Source of the DNA: Oxytricha trifallax
Taxonomy: Eukaryota; Ciliophora; Spirotrichea; Sporadotrichida; Oxytrichidae
Direction: 5' to 3'
Length of the DNA stretch: 64,000 bases
NCBI GenBank assembly: GCA_000711775.1
Contig: ARYC01017122.1
Coordinates: 62,001-126,000 of the forward strand
The position numbers and the translations under genes are program-made. Below, piece after piece: positions 21,121-36,300 of this stretch; positions within the stretch are counted from its first letter, which is position 1, and the number at the start of each line of letters is the position of its first letter. The notes under the pieces are model-generated. The model saw only the letters and a program-made list of their open reading frames with translations, searched no databases and was not told the origin of the DNA.

Positions 21121-24100
21121 TTTTCCAAAACTAAAATTTTTCATTATCTTAAATTAAAACAGAAAATGGTTTTATTAATAAAAAAAAAATTTAAGCTATC
21201 TGAATTAACAATAGCTATTGCTTTTTAAAGCAATTTCAGACCATTTTCTATTTTATACTCTATTTCTTTGAATTTTACTTATTATTTTTTTATCAAATAA
21301 AAATTAAGCAGTATGTTAAAAAAAAGATAATATTACTCGAAAAAAATCTTTTAGATGAAACTAGAATTTATATATTACATGTTTACACTTTTAAGAAGCT
21401 TTAAGAGCTTATAATACAAATAGTAAACAAAATATTTCATAATACATTATTTAATTATTGTACAATCTTGCTCCGTTCATATAGAATTATTCGAGAAAAA
21501 CGATATAAATATAAAATTACCATAAGAATATGTGAATTTAGTATACTATAAATAATTATATATAGAAACACTATCATCTTTTAAACATTTTAGGCAATAA
21601 TTTTAATTAAATTATAACTTTCAAATATAAGGTAATTTTGTATATATAGTAATTTATTCTCTATATTTGTATTTAACGATATTAACTATTTATTTAAACA
21701 GTTTCAAGTTTAATATAAAATTATAAAAATAGAATTAATATTATATTTATGATGCTATTTTTTTTAAATATTCTTTGTTTCCTAAGTCGTTTTAAGAAAA
21801 TAATTTAGATTATTTTACCAAGCGTTTATATTGTAGTACTAAATAATTATTTATTTAATAATTAACAAATAAAAAGAAATTCTTTAGAAAATAAATGCAA
21901 ATCAAAGCCATTATATACATTTTTATTTTGAGTAATTTAAGCTAGTCATTGAAATTAAAAATTTTAAATTTAATAACTATATTTTAAATTAAATTAGATA
22001 ATGCAAAATATAATTTTCTTAAAAAATAAAAGTAATTAACAAATTTGATTTAATCTAAGAGTTTCATATCTGGAATTTTGTCTTCAAAAATTTCTTAAAC
22101 ATAATCATTATGAGTGACAGTAGTGACTTTTGAATGCTTTTGAATTAAAATAATTATCATTATTAAGCTAATATTTTCTTTATTTAATTGCTAAATATCA
22201 TTTAATTTTCAAAGGAGAATTTTTTTTTTACAATCAACTAAACGATTATCTTAACTTTAGTAATGCTACTAATTCTACTATGAAACTATTTTAATAGTAA
22301 TTAAAAAGTTGAGAATTTATTTTTATTTTTTAAATGAATTATTTTATTATTCCTTACTTAATTAAAGTTCTACAATCCATTGGCTAGGGAAATAAAGCAA
22401 TTAAGAAAATAATATTTTTCTATACGATATAAGTTTCAAGGAAATTTCTTATTCAATTAATAATTAAAAAAATAAAAATTGAAGTTTTTAAATTTATTGT
22501 TAATATTGAAGGAATGCATTTGAATTTGGAAATTAATTTATAATTGAAAATTAATAATTAAAATTCTTAAGAGTTTACACTCTTGAAACTTAGAGAATTT
22601 GGTACTTTTTCGATTAATAATATAAAAAATTCCTGGAATTTACTATTGGCCATACCCCTCTTAAGCATCTTGTAGCGAGCTAGCTTTAATTTAGTTTAGG
22701 GGTGATTTGTTTAGTTAAAATTGTTGTCGAAATTAAAGTCGAAATTTCTCGATTTTCCAAAATCATATGTATTCCTACAATTTTAATGAAATTTATATTA
22801 TTCTAATAAAAATACTACAATTATCTATAATTAACAAAAGTTTTCATGTTGCATAAATTATAAAATTGCTTATAAATTTAAAAATAATAATTTTGAATTA
22901 AAGTATTATCTGTTACAGCTTCCATGAATGCACGTACAGACTTCATTAATTCGTCCCATCTTTGTCCTTCCATAGAACCACTTGTATCTAATAGTAGAAT
23001 GTAATGAATTTCTTAAAAATTTCTTGAAACGTGTTCTGCCCTAATGAATTTAATATCTATGCTCTGCTTTCTTCTGTAAATCTTTATAATTCTACTTGTT
23101 TGAAAAAAAGATTATGTTTTTTTTATGTAAATTTGTTACATTAGATATATATATATATAGATAAAATTTTAGTTTAGTAAAATAAAGCAATTAACTGGTT
23201 TGCTTTATTAGCAATATACTAAAAAAAGTATATAATGAGTGTTATGTATGACAATAAAAATGATTAGTATCAAGAAAACAATCAAGATAAGTCTTAGATT
23301 AATTATATATAAACTATAAGTAACTATGGGCGATATCAGAATCTTTAATTATCACAATTTAACAATGAAATATTATTAAAAAGTTAGAAGTTACTCATTT
23401 ATTCTATTCAATGCTACATAACTCCTATAGTAAATATAATTGAATAATTGATTTATATAATGCTTGAAATATTTAATTTTTGCTTTCGATCTACAAAGAT
23501 TAATGTAATAATAGCTTAAATATAATAAAAAATTAAGATATATAATTATCTAATAAATAGTGTAAGTTCTAAATTACCTAATTATTTTTCTCTTATTTCT
23601 AAAATTTTTTATAATTTATTTAATTAATCTCACACAATAGAGGCCCAAAGTAATTCCACATACTATTGTACAAGAACAATTATTCCCAATTTTAAACTTA
23701 ATTTTTAAATAATTTTTTTTCGATTATTGATAAAACACAAACTTTAGGTAATTTCTACTTTTGCTTTGAACTACAGCGATACCAACTTCGTGGCAGTTTG
23801 AATTTTTCTGATTAATGATCTTTTAAAATTTTAACTTTTAGGTTGTTGTTGGGAATGGAGTAGTAGTATTAAAAGTTAGAGTTGTAGTAGTAGAATATTT
23901 TGTTATCATCTGAGTATTTCTGATAATTCATCTTTGAGTTCAAGTCAAAATCCTGATGTCTAAAAAGTAGAACATACCATATAACGTTTGCCATTTTTGA
24001 ATAATAATAATTCAGTTTATAATTAAAAATTAATATTTAAATCTAATATTGTAATAATGTATCATTTACAAATAAATTTATAGCTTTTTGGTAATTTTAA

Positions 24101-27100
24101 TATTTATCTGTTTTAATAATGCACTATGATAATTATTTCATAAAACCCCCTAAAAAATGCATTAATTATAATCTATTAAGATTATTTGTTTAAACATAGA
24201 TATTTAATTGATTTATATTGGCTTAGTAATTTTTTTAATTTAAGAATGATCAACATTTTGACTTAGTTCATATATTTTTGTTCAAGAAACTATTTAAATA
24301 AAAAATAGTTGGCAATTCTTTGATAAAAAGAATATGTGAGCTTTACAAAAATGTAAGACAAGTTAAGAGAATAGATTCTCATTTTGATTTTAATTTAGAC
24401 AAAATAATGGAGCCACGAACATGTTCAATTACTGTAATAAAATTATATTAGTTTTACAATCTCCTGGCCTATTTATGATAAGTTAATCTTATGGAAGTTT
24501 TCTGCCCTTTTTTTTAAAAAATTATTTTTACCAATTTCGATTTACAACAACATGAAAAAATGTAAATGAAAAACAATAAGGTAAAATTTTTTTAGTGTAA
24601 GTAAATGAATAGATTAATCAAAATTTATGAATTCTTAATTATCGAATAAAATCATAAAAGTCTTAAATAAGGGAAAATTTATACATTTTAGAGAGATTTG
24701 AAATTTAATTATCTCGAAAACTATATTGCAGATATACGCACGATATTCTGACTGTAGAGCGAAACTTCGCTCCAATAGTTTAGAGCGAAGTTTCGCTCCA
24801 AATATACAAAAATGTCGTCTGCCGAGGTGCATCTCGGAAAAGTCAGCTTGCTATACGGGAAACCACTTTTTGATTTCCACCCTCTTTTTAATTAAGATTA
24901 CTATTATTTTTAATAAATTTAATAATAAGGTTTTAATTTTTAATTAAAACTTAAATAATTTTAACATAATAAAATTTCTCTATTAAGAATTAGGATTTGT
25001 GATAAATTATAAATTTAGTAAATTGCGTAAATTTATATATTATTAAATTTATTAAAAATAATAGTAATCATAATTAAAAAGAGGGTGGAAATCAAAAAGT
25101 GGTTTCCGTATAGCAAGCTGACTTTTCCGAGATGCACCTCGGCAGACGACATTTTTGTATATTTGGAGCGAAACTTCGCTCTAAACTATTGGAGCGAAGT
25201 TTCGCTCTACAGTCATAATATCGTGCGTATATCTGCAATATTGTTTTGAGATAATTAAATTTCAAATCTCTCTAAAATGTATAAATTTTCCCTTATTTAA
25301 GACTTTTATGATTTTATTCGATAATTAAGAATTCATAAATTTTGATTAATCTATTCATTTACTTACACTAAAAAAATTTTACCTTATCAAAATTATTTTG
25401 ATTAAAACAAATATTTTTTTCTCTTTGTTTAAATAATTATGATTTTGATCAATTTTAATCAAAATTATCATTATTTATTTAAATTTAAAATCTCATACAA
25501 CTACGAGCAATTAGTGCTCTCATATTTTAAGAAAGTAAAAAAACATATATATTAAGGTTGAATTTTTTTAGCGTAAGATAAATTTTAGATTAATCAACAA
25601 TTTTGAATATATAAATTTGAACTAATAAAGACTTAAATATCAAATAAGGGAAAATATAGAGATTTGATAATGAAATTAGCTGCAAATATTTCGAAAAGTA
25701 TAAATTGAAACTTTACAAGATATTCTGACAGTGTATATTCAGCGCATATGCGCTGATTTTTATTTAGCGCAGACTGCGCTGAATTAAATCGAGGCTCGGT
25801 AGACATTTTTAAGGCCAAATAGCCGTTCTTAAATGATAAAGTCCCTGTGGGACTATAGTGTTTTAATTGTTAAATTCTTAATTAATAATAATTTTTTAGT
25901 AATATAGTTTTAATTTTTAATAAAAAATTAAATATTTTAACTTAATCAAATTTCTCATTAAAGAAATCACATTAGTGATAACTATTAAATTTAATAAATT
26001 GCGGAAATTTAATAATTACTAAATATTATTATTAATTAAGAATTTAACAATTAAAACACTATAGTCCCACAGGGACTTTATCATTTAAGAACGGCTATTT
26101 GGCCTTAAAAATGTCTACCGAGCCTCGATTTAATTCAGCGCAGTCTGCGCTAAATAAAAATCAGCGCATATGCGCTGAATATACACTGTCAGAATATCTT
26201 GTAAAGTTTCAATTTATACTTTTCGAAATATTTGCAGCTAATTTCATTATCAAATCTCTATATTTTCCCTTATTTGATATTTAAGTCTTTAGTTCAAATT
26301 TATATATTCAAAATTGTTGATTAATCTAAAATTTATCTTACGCTAAAAAAATTCAACCTTATCTGAGTGATATAATTGTAAACGAAAAATTTACAACAAA
26401 GACCTATTAGACATCTTACTAATGAAACTTTAAATTTTATATAATTTATATTTATGTAGATGAAAACATGCATTTGCCTTGGAAATAATAGAACAAACAA
26501 ATTTATTACTAATATGACTATATTAATATTGGATATCCATTATAAATTAAATAAATGTTACTAGCTGGTCTATTTCATGATGGTAAATTAAATTTAAAAG
26601 CCTATAATTAAACTTTAAGCACAATAATATTTTGAAACCAACTTTTTTTACTTAATTAGAAATTAGTTTTATTAAATATTCCATCTTTACTAAAATTTAC
26701 TAGAAAAGATGTTTATAATATGATAAATTAAGTTAGACTTCTAACCCGTTAATTCATATTTATATAAAAGGTATAAATATAAAAAACAAATTAATTTTAT
26801 TAAGTATACACAATAAGCATTGTCATTATCATTTTTAATAAAAATGTTTTATACTTTAATACTTTTATTATAAAATCATACTTTCTGAATAAAAGTCTAG
26901 TTATATTTAAAAATTAAATATATTTTCTATTGAATCACTAATATTTTATCGTTAATCTATGCAATTGTAAATTATAAATAAATTTATTATAATAAACAAA
27001 AGAATTTGAAATTTAAAGGTTTGTTTCGTTGTTATTTTATTTATTGTAGCTTTTTAATTTTAATTTAGAATTTTATTCAACTATAACTTTTATATAAATA

Positions 27101-30100
27101 TGTATATATGAAACTTATAAGTTTCTTTTAATTTTATAATAACATATTTGTTTTTGTTCATTACATTCTAAGTTTAGTCATTGCTTGAAAATTTCCAATT
27201 TTTAAATTCCGGAATCTGTTTAAAGTTTGTCCATTTATAAACTTTTCCTTAATGAACTACGTTATTGTTATCTTTAATATAATATTCATAAGAAAATTTG
27301 GGGGGAAGTTTCCTGCCCAGTCTAATGATAAAAATTTATTTAGGGAAGTTTTCTGGCATGTAAATTTTCCAATTTTTAAAAAATTTTTATTTTATTTATT
27401 AATTTTTCTAGCAACAAATTAAAGTGATTTGATTGTCACGAAAATGCGGATATATTAGTTTGTCCTGATGAAATTTTAAATTATTTGTCTCTTAATATAT
27501 ATTTCTTTTTTCCACTTTTAAATGCATATAGATTTATGGTAAATATTGCTTTATTTATTAATTCTTATTTATACTTAATAAATAATAAAGAAAAATATAT
27601 TTAAAACGATATTAAATAATTTTTGAAGATTATTAAGAATCTATAATAAATCTCTAAACAATTAATAAGATTATATATATATATATATATATATATAGTA
27701 TATTATAATACTATATTTTTGTATAGAAAATCTGCATGATATTAATTATAAAAATTAAACTTGGCCAGGAAATTCCTCCCACGAAAATTAAATGATTATT
27801 ATATTTATTATCCTTTAGATCACTGCATGTTATAATAACTGCATTTTTGTTAGAAATCTTAAAAATAAAAATAAGTAATTCATATTTCCTCCGAATCCTT
27901 AAATTCTATGTCCTTGTGAGCACTTTATGTATATTTTAAAATAAAAATTTTACTCATGGATCCTGTCTTCCAGTAACTGATCTACTCTATGTTCTGCATC
28001 ACACTGCATTTTCAAAAGAAAAATTAAATAAAAAATTTATTAAATGTTAATAGAATTGAATTAATTATCTCATTGAGTTGAATATTTTTTTAATTTTAAA
28101 ATTATTCATTATTTAGTTAAAAATATATAAAATTATTATTTCAAAGTTTAGACAAAATCAAGTATATAATTTAGTAAAGTTTAATGAATTCTATAAAAAT
28201 TTATTAAAAATTGATAATTTTACTTTAATTACTTTCTTTAAGAAAATCTGTTTTATATATGTTGCCATTTTCAATATAAAAATTAAAAAAATTTTTAATG
28301 ATGAATCCAATTAATCACCTTATATATTTTGTAGCAACTAAATCATTATGGTAAAAATCAATTTATTTGAGTAAATAAATAAATTTATTAAGTTATCAAT
28401 TTTAATGTGATTAATTAATTTTTTTTTATAATTAGCTGGAAATTACTAGAGACGGTATTATTATTTATTTCGTCTAAGAATAATTAAAATTGGACTTTAT
28501 TTTAAGCATTTAATAAATTAAAGGGATATTTAAAGATAGAATAGATTTATTTCTGCTTTAATGCGATTATATAATACTTAAATTCAAATTCAATCTCATT
28601 TTGAATTATTTATAGGGAGAGTACCTATTTTATTTCAATCAAAAATGTAATTTTCCACTTTAATAATTTATATCATTTTTTCATTTTTCTGGCTTCCCTA
28701 ATGTATACAATTAATAATAAATTACCAATTTTATTTTTTATTACTTAGAGTTGAGGGAAATGCAAAATAACTTTCCTATAACATTTAACAAATAGCTTAG
28801 GATGATTTTATTTGCCCTAAATGAATCATTGACTAATTATAATTAAATATAAGTTAAAATTATATCAATATAAAAGTAAATTTTGAATAATGAATAAAAT
28901 GGTCATATATCTATAAGTATTTTAGGTTGAAACCTCAATAAAATTAGACTAAAAATAGCTTTTGGATTAAATTTTTCATTTTTCAATAAATTCTAGAAAT
29001 AATTTAATATTAAATTAAATAATATGCCAATTTTTTTAATCAAATAATAATTTAATTGGGTTTGAGGTTACAAATTCTACAAAGCGGGCAGAATTTTAAA
29101 TATTTATTAAATTACTAATTTTTTAATTTATCACAGCCAACAAACTTTAATTTAAGTATTATTTATTATAAATCTATAAATAATTTTAAATAAAGAAATT
29201 AAATTAAACTTTTCTTTGAGCAATTACATTTCAATATCCTAAAAATAATAATTGAGCTTTTTATTTATTAAAAAAATTTAAGATTATTAATTTATAATAC
29301 AAAAATGAAGTTAAATCTCATTAACCATTGATTAGTGAATATGAAATGTGGATTAATAGAATTATTATTATTTCTCTAATTAGTATATTCTAAATAATAA
29401 GTATATTTAGCTATATTTTCTACCTTTAGATCACAAGCGAGAAATATAATTATTAAAAATATGATTTATTTTTGATTCATTTATATACATCAGTACTGAT
29501 TATAAATGTGTATTATCAAATAATTTTAAACATTATACCAAAATTGATTATTTTAATAAACTAAACTTACTTATAGTATTAATATTAAGCAAGTTTTAAG
29601 TAGCATAATTATGGAAAAGGAATTATGTAGGTCACAAAAAAAATTTCGATAATCTAAGTAAGTAACAATCATTATTTTTCTAATTACACCTAAATCTTTA
29701 ATTGTGTCATTAAAATATTTCTTTTTCATATAGAGAACAATTAAACATCCCTTTAAAGATTAAATTTTATTATAAGTTTATAAATCAACTATCATTAAAA
29801 CTCTTTTATTACATCTTGTATACTTGACAATCAATATTGTTCATAAAAATTAAAGCAAACTCCTTGAATTCATTTCTTTTTACATTTCAAATTTTATTTT
29901 AAGAAATACAGTTAATTAAATGACTATAAAATATGGTAATATAAAGAATAAAATAAGAATCCATCCCAAACTTCAATTTAACTCTTTTATATAATCATTT
30001 ATTTTTATTATAGTAATATATCTATTAACATTAATATAATATATTTTAAAAGCTATTGGATGCGAAAACTTCTTTTATAAATTTGATGCTTTCATATTTA

Positions 30101-33100
30101 ATGAAGTATTTATGGTTTTTATCAGAAAATAAATCTTTATAATGACACCAAATTAGAATTTTGGTGTATCTAGATAAAAATTAATGATTAAAACTATCTT
30201 AAATTTTTGAAAATCTTTTTAGATACCTAATTTTTTCACTCATTAAATATACATATCATAAACAAAAACCGCCATAATATTTTAATTTATATTTATTCTA
30301 AAATTTAAGTTTTAGATTTTGTCACCTATTATTTAAATTTCGTTTTGTAATTATGTTTGCATGTTAATGACACTATCAGTTTCCTTATTCACAAATTTAA
30401 GAAAATTTTCTATGTTTGATACCTGTTCTCCTTTCAAACTTGACTTTATATTAAAAATAATTATTTAAAATCTTATTTGTTTACAATTTAAATATGATAT
30501 TTGAAGCCAAATCTTCATCAATAGATTTATCCATGTCAAAGTGATTTGGTAACGGTTTACTATCCAAACCACATCTCATTTTGATTAAATATGTAAATTA
30601 ATAATTAAAAGTTCAAATATCTTTACAATTTTATTTAAATTTGCTTATTTCATTAGTAAAAAAAACAAGAATTTATGTTTTTATTCCTAGTTCATAATTT
30701 CAAAATAATTTTACTATTTTGATATTATCAATTGTTACAATTTTATCTTTTGGAAATTCTTTCTTAACAACAAGAGTAATATACTGAGCAGCAGCCTTAT
30801 TAGCTAGTTCATTAATGTTTTCTTAGCAACTTTCTTGGTCATCTGCCGTTCATTAAATTTAATAATATAATATATTAATTATTTTCCCTTTAAAATATGA
30901 ATTCATATAAGATTAAAAAATATGTTTATATTAAGCTATGCTTTACTGAATAAATTCAATATAATATTAGATGTTAATATAAATTTTTATAAATCAAATT
31001 TTAATTTAATTAAAAATAATTGGCACCTTTAATTTTTTATTTATAATAATATTTAGCATTATTTTGTAATTTTGCTAAAGTTTTTCAAATGCCATTATTC
31101 TTCAAAGTCGAAGTAAAAAAAAATTTCAAACCCAAAAGGGTTGTCAATTTTTCGAATAATAATACATTAAATTCCTAAGTTATAAGAACAAAATAAATAA
31201 ATCTAAACCTATCAATAACATTTTATACTTCTATTCAAAAGAAATTTAATTTATGTGTTTTTAATCGAACTGTTTCAAAACTTATCTCAGTCAAATAAAA
31301 ATATTTTTTTATTGTATATCTTCTTACAAATATAATTTTTGAATTAACTATTACTTTTTTCTGCTAAAATTAAGAAGCAATTTATGAAAAAAATAATCAA
31401 ACTTCTAATTTTATAACAAATAAAAATTGAAAAATATTTTATTTAATGAGAATGCCATTTGAAGTAATTCATATTTTGAGGGAATTTAATTCAAAACTTA
31501 AAAATAATTAATTTGATATGGAAAAACATATCAAATAATCTAAGAAATTTATTTTTTAATGTCATTAACCTAGAATTTTGATTGAATTTTAATTAAAAAT
31601 TTTCATAATCAATAATCACATTAGCTTATTTCGATTTTTTGTCTGCAACTGATCCATTCATGTTTTTATTACTTTATTTTCTTATATTTGATTTAGAAAA
31701 GCTAAAAAAAATAAAAATATTAATTGTTTACTCAATTATTTATATAGATTTTCAATAACTTAAAAGCTTTATAAATAGCAGAAATAATTTTTATGATTAT
31801 GAACAAGGAAACAGATGGCTCATTTGTATTCGACTTAATTATGAATTATTAAAGTTGTTCAAAGAAGACATAGATTTCATTTATTACTGAAATTAAACTA
31901 ATTCAAATACAAAAGTTTATATAAAGCAGTTTTTAATATATATTTATTCATTCAAGTAAGATATATTAATATGTTTTTATAGAAATAAAATTAAAACATA
32001 TGTTTTAAGAATCGGTAGTTAAATAATATAATTATTTTTCTATCTTTATGAGATAAAAATAACAATTCATTGAGATTAAACATTAAAATCGATTTTAATT
32101 AATCTTAAAAAATAAAATAAATTTAAAATTTGGAAATTATCTTTTAGATTTTATGCTTTTAATAATGACTTATTAAGCTTTCTAGAAAAGTTTTCTTTGA
32201 TATTTTTCATTTCTGGAACTATAAAATCTTTCCATTAAGTATTGAACCACTTGTTAAAGAATTTATATTTCTAATAATTCAAACTTCATTAAATTTAATC
32301 CGGAAAATTTTCTTAAAATTTATTTAAAAACTGCATATAATCAATATAAAAATAGTACATAGCATTTAAAGCAATTTTTAATAAAATCTTGCTTCTTATG
32401 ATTGATTTAAATAATACAGAAGTATTATAAAGTCTTATTACTTAATTATTTGATTATCTGTTACACTTCTACAAAGTCTCTTAAATATTATTAAACACGA
32501 AAACAACAGTTAATAAAATCAGTCTATTGAAATATTAGTTGTTAGGATTTAAAAGATTATTGTTCATTAAAATATTATAGTAATTATATATCAAAAGCAA
32601 CTTCTTTGATTTTACTATAAGAATATTAATAATTTTAATTGTTTGAAGTTATACCTTAAAAAATTATAATTAATTGAATTAATACTTATAAATTATTTTT
32701 AATTTCTTAAATGTATTATTTAAAAGAAAATTTTACTATTTTATTAAATAAAGGCATAATAAAATAATTGTTTTAGATTATAACTCTTTAAAATTATTTC
32801 ATAATTTTTCATATATATAAATTTCAAAGAAATTCCTTGGATCAATGAAGAAGTATAGTATATTATATAAGGTCATTTCATCATTTTCTGCATTGATATT
32901 GCTTTTTAAAATGGTTTTTAGAAGATAAAATATATTAAAACTAATATTTTAATAAGTATATTAGGAATGGAATGAATATATAAAAATTTTAGATAATAAA
33001 AAAAATTGGGAGATATAATTCACTAAAATTAATAACATTTAATAATTTTAAACAATTTTTTTTTTATCTTTAAAGCATTCATAGAATTTTTTTTAATTTA

Positions 33101-33287
33101 CAGTGATTTTAACTCATTTAATTAAAAGGCATAATTAATTGAACTCTAAAGATTTTTGTATAAAGGGTTTACTTATTTATCTATTTTGAAAATCAAAAGA
33201 TGTAAGATGTTAGTTTTATTAAAAAAGATTATTATCCGATAAATTTTAATAGACCAAATTTGACATTTAACCGACATTAATCTTAAG

Positions 33288-33327
<40 letters not shown>

Positions 33328-36300
33328 TATGATTAATTTCCCACTTAATTACCTAAGATATATTTTAATGGAAACTTCAAATATTTTAAGGAACATCAGA
33401 CAATTTTAGAATTTAAATTTATTATACTTCTTTTGAGAAATTTAATTGTTTTATTTTAATGGTTGATTATATAATTTATATTGGTATTTCTAATATTTCC
33501 TAATAAAGTAAATTATTATAATATAGTCATTTTATGCAACAGAGACATTGAGTAAAATATGTTGAATTTTCTGGAGCTATTTTAATTAAAAATTATTTTG
33601 AATTAAAATCCGAAACTACACAAAGAGATTTTATATTATTTAATTTATAGGGTAATATATGAGTCTTATTGGGGTTAATAGAGAAATTAGGCAAATTTAA
33701 AAATGAGAAATTAAAATTAGCTCAGTTTAGGGTCTATTAATGATGAGAAATTTATAGATTTCTGCCTTTAGCTTTAGTATTGTACAAATATTAGTTAGAT
33801 AAAACGCACTGAATTATGCAGCAAAGCTATTACACAATAGTACCTCAAATGAGGTATTATTACTTGCTTGTTGATAAACATTTAACACAACCTCTTGAAG
33901 GCACCCAGAAAGAAAAAAAAATTCATTGGTTCATGTTCACTGTTTTGCAGTTAGGAAAATCTAAAGTATTGGGTACAATTTACAATTGAGTTGGGAGCTG
34001 TTATATTCCAAAGCAATTCTCCTCAGATGCATATTTATCCTACGTTAAGTTGAATAATTATTGAAGAAATGGTATCACTATCAAGACTGTCGACAGATTG
34101 AAGAGAGTGATTGATTTTACACAGCTATTTTATAGTAATAATTTAAACTATTTATATAATTAATTGCAATAAGCTATTACTAATAGCAAGCTCATACACT
34201 AATGTAGTTAGTTCATCTTCAACTCCTTTATAAATAAATCCTGGTAAAAAAGTTTGATAAAATAAATGTATAACTAAAAATTAAATGTTGGCACCAATAC
34301 AATTTTAGCTTGTATAAAAGAAGATTCAGGATTTAAAAGTTATGTGATTTATCCTCGCTCTATTATATGTAGTTTTTATATAATCTAAGACTTAAGCGAC
34401 CGAGGCAAGTAAGATACTCTATTTCTGTTTGTCGATATGCTTCTCTGATTATCTAACTAAGGAAACTAAGAAATCTTATAAAGAGTTAAACATTATTCCT
34501 GAGTGTAATTTATTATAACCCGCCATTTAATGCTTTAAATTTTTATTAGAGTTGAATTGAGACTGACTACAAGAACTACTTATATATCATATCATGCATG
34601 AATTACTTAAGATACAGTCGATAATATTGAGGTCAACCGAAAGAGAGTGAATATAGATATGTTAATTCTTTTTGCAATAGAATGAAAAATGAATGCTTAT
34701 GAATAAGCGTTAGATTTTAATAAATGAATAATAACTCATATTTAGAGAAATCTTAAATGGAATAAATTTCTCATTTTTTCTCCCTCTCTGCCTTGTTAAG
34801 ATCTTTGTTTCTTCACTTTGAGTCAGCATCAGAATAGGTGTTCATTTCATCTGGAATTAGACATCATTACAAATTCTTTTGCCATTTCATTTATAGTCTA
34901 TGAATTTCTTTTTATGTAACTTTTCATGTCTTTTCATAAAAAATATACCAGTTCTACGTTTTCCTAAAAAATTAAGAACTATAGCTTGCTTGAAGTGTAT
35001 AGATTATTCTAAATCAAACTTAAAGAGCCAAGTTTCACTTATTAATATGCATTTCTTAATCCTCTTAAAAAATAGAGTAGCTTTGCCTATGGCTTTTTCT
35101 TTAATTTCATTAAGATACATCTATTTCTTAAAGTACCAAGATACCAGAGTTAAAATTCTTTCTGTAAGCATGTTAAAGCTAATTCTTTTTAAGAAGGAAA
35201 ACTTTCATCTCTTTGATTTAATTGCATCATCGCAGAAATCAGTGATTGAAATCTTTAGATAGCTTTGTATCTCAATCAATTTAATTTTCATTATTTATGA
35301 ATGCTTTTTCTCATCCCGAGAGTTTTGCCTTTAAGAATGATAATCATATTTTGGTAAGTTCAATTAGTTCGATTAAAAAGATTTATTATATTTTTGTTAG
35401 CCCGTATCAGGAATCTTTAACATTATAAGAAAGATATAGATTGAAATCTTTTTTGCATCTATCTTGATTTTATATCTTGAGCCCTCAACCTATTTATAAC
35501 AGTACTTATAGATTCCATACTTACTCTTTCACCAGTTAATAAATTTCATGTTTTAAGACATAAAGTACTGGATCGTATTGTTATATTTTTTACGATTAAA
35601 TATGTGCATCTTATAGACGTTACCATGATAAAGATGCGTGGAGAAAGATGGCAGAAGCAGTAAAAAAAATTGAGTAATTGATGGCATTATTATAAATTAG
35701 TTTAATTCAATTAGTACTAAAATTGTTTTATTTTAATTAATATTGGTATTAAATTCGATTATTTTATTTTAATACCAATTTGATGATGATGATTAATGAG
35801 TTATACTAAAAATTAAATATTTATCAATTCACTGTTTAATACTAAAATCAAACCATCAATTTTAGTCGTGACGTAGACGTATCTGAAGTGAGTTGACGTG
35901 GCAAGTCGTGAACTAGAAAAACTCCAAAAAACCACCTCGCCCCCCATTCCACATCTCCCTCTATCAAGATGCATACGAGATAAGAGCCTGGCTATTGACC
36001 AGGAGTATCCCCCGCATTGCTCGCAGAGATCTGCTTCCTGTAAACAATTAAAGGGGAGTCTGGAGAAAATGCTTACCAGGTTCCACCGCTGCTGAGATAG
36101 TAGTCTCTTTCCTTTCGCTGTGGTAGCCTCATTAACCCGACCTGGTGTGGGTAATACCAATTTAAAAGTACCAAAACTCAATTAGCTTTTAGTTTTCATC
36201 AAATAAGATTTTAGTTGAAAAAGTTTCAAAATTTTTCTTGATACCAGTAACAACCTGATTTTTTTCAAAGTAGGTTTCAAAATTGATAATTTATTCATGA

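Noticed and set aside
24635..24947. ORFs on both strands in foldback 4 as real genes
   Set aside because: They are mirrored by the palindrome itself and contain its nested repeats. I list them only as a property of the repeat.
34900..35262. 120-codon plus-strand ORF without any stop
   Set aside because: The opposite strand reads a more protein-like sequence with few Gln(TAA/TAG) codons in register, so the plus ORF is probably its antisense shadow.
33816..35800. Mitochondrial DNA insertion (TGA as Trp)
   Set aside because: The frames also contain many TAA codons, which are stops in ciliate mitochondria, and no mitochondrial protein was recognised.
36060..36150. SRP RNA or U1 snRNA from ACCAGGT / CTTACCAGG words
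   Set aside because: The diagnostic GGAA..AGCAG helix 8 loop and the ACTTACCTG 5' end are absent.
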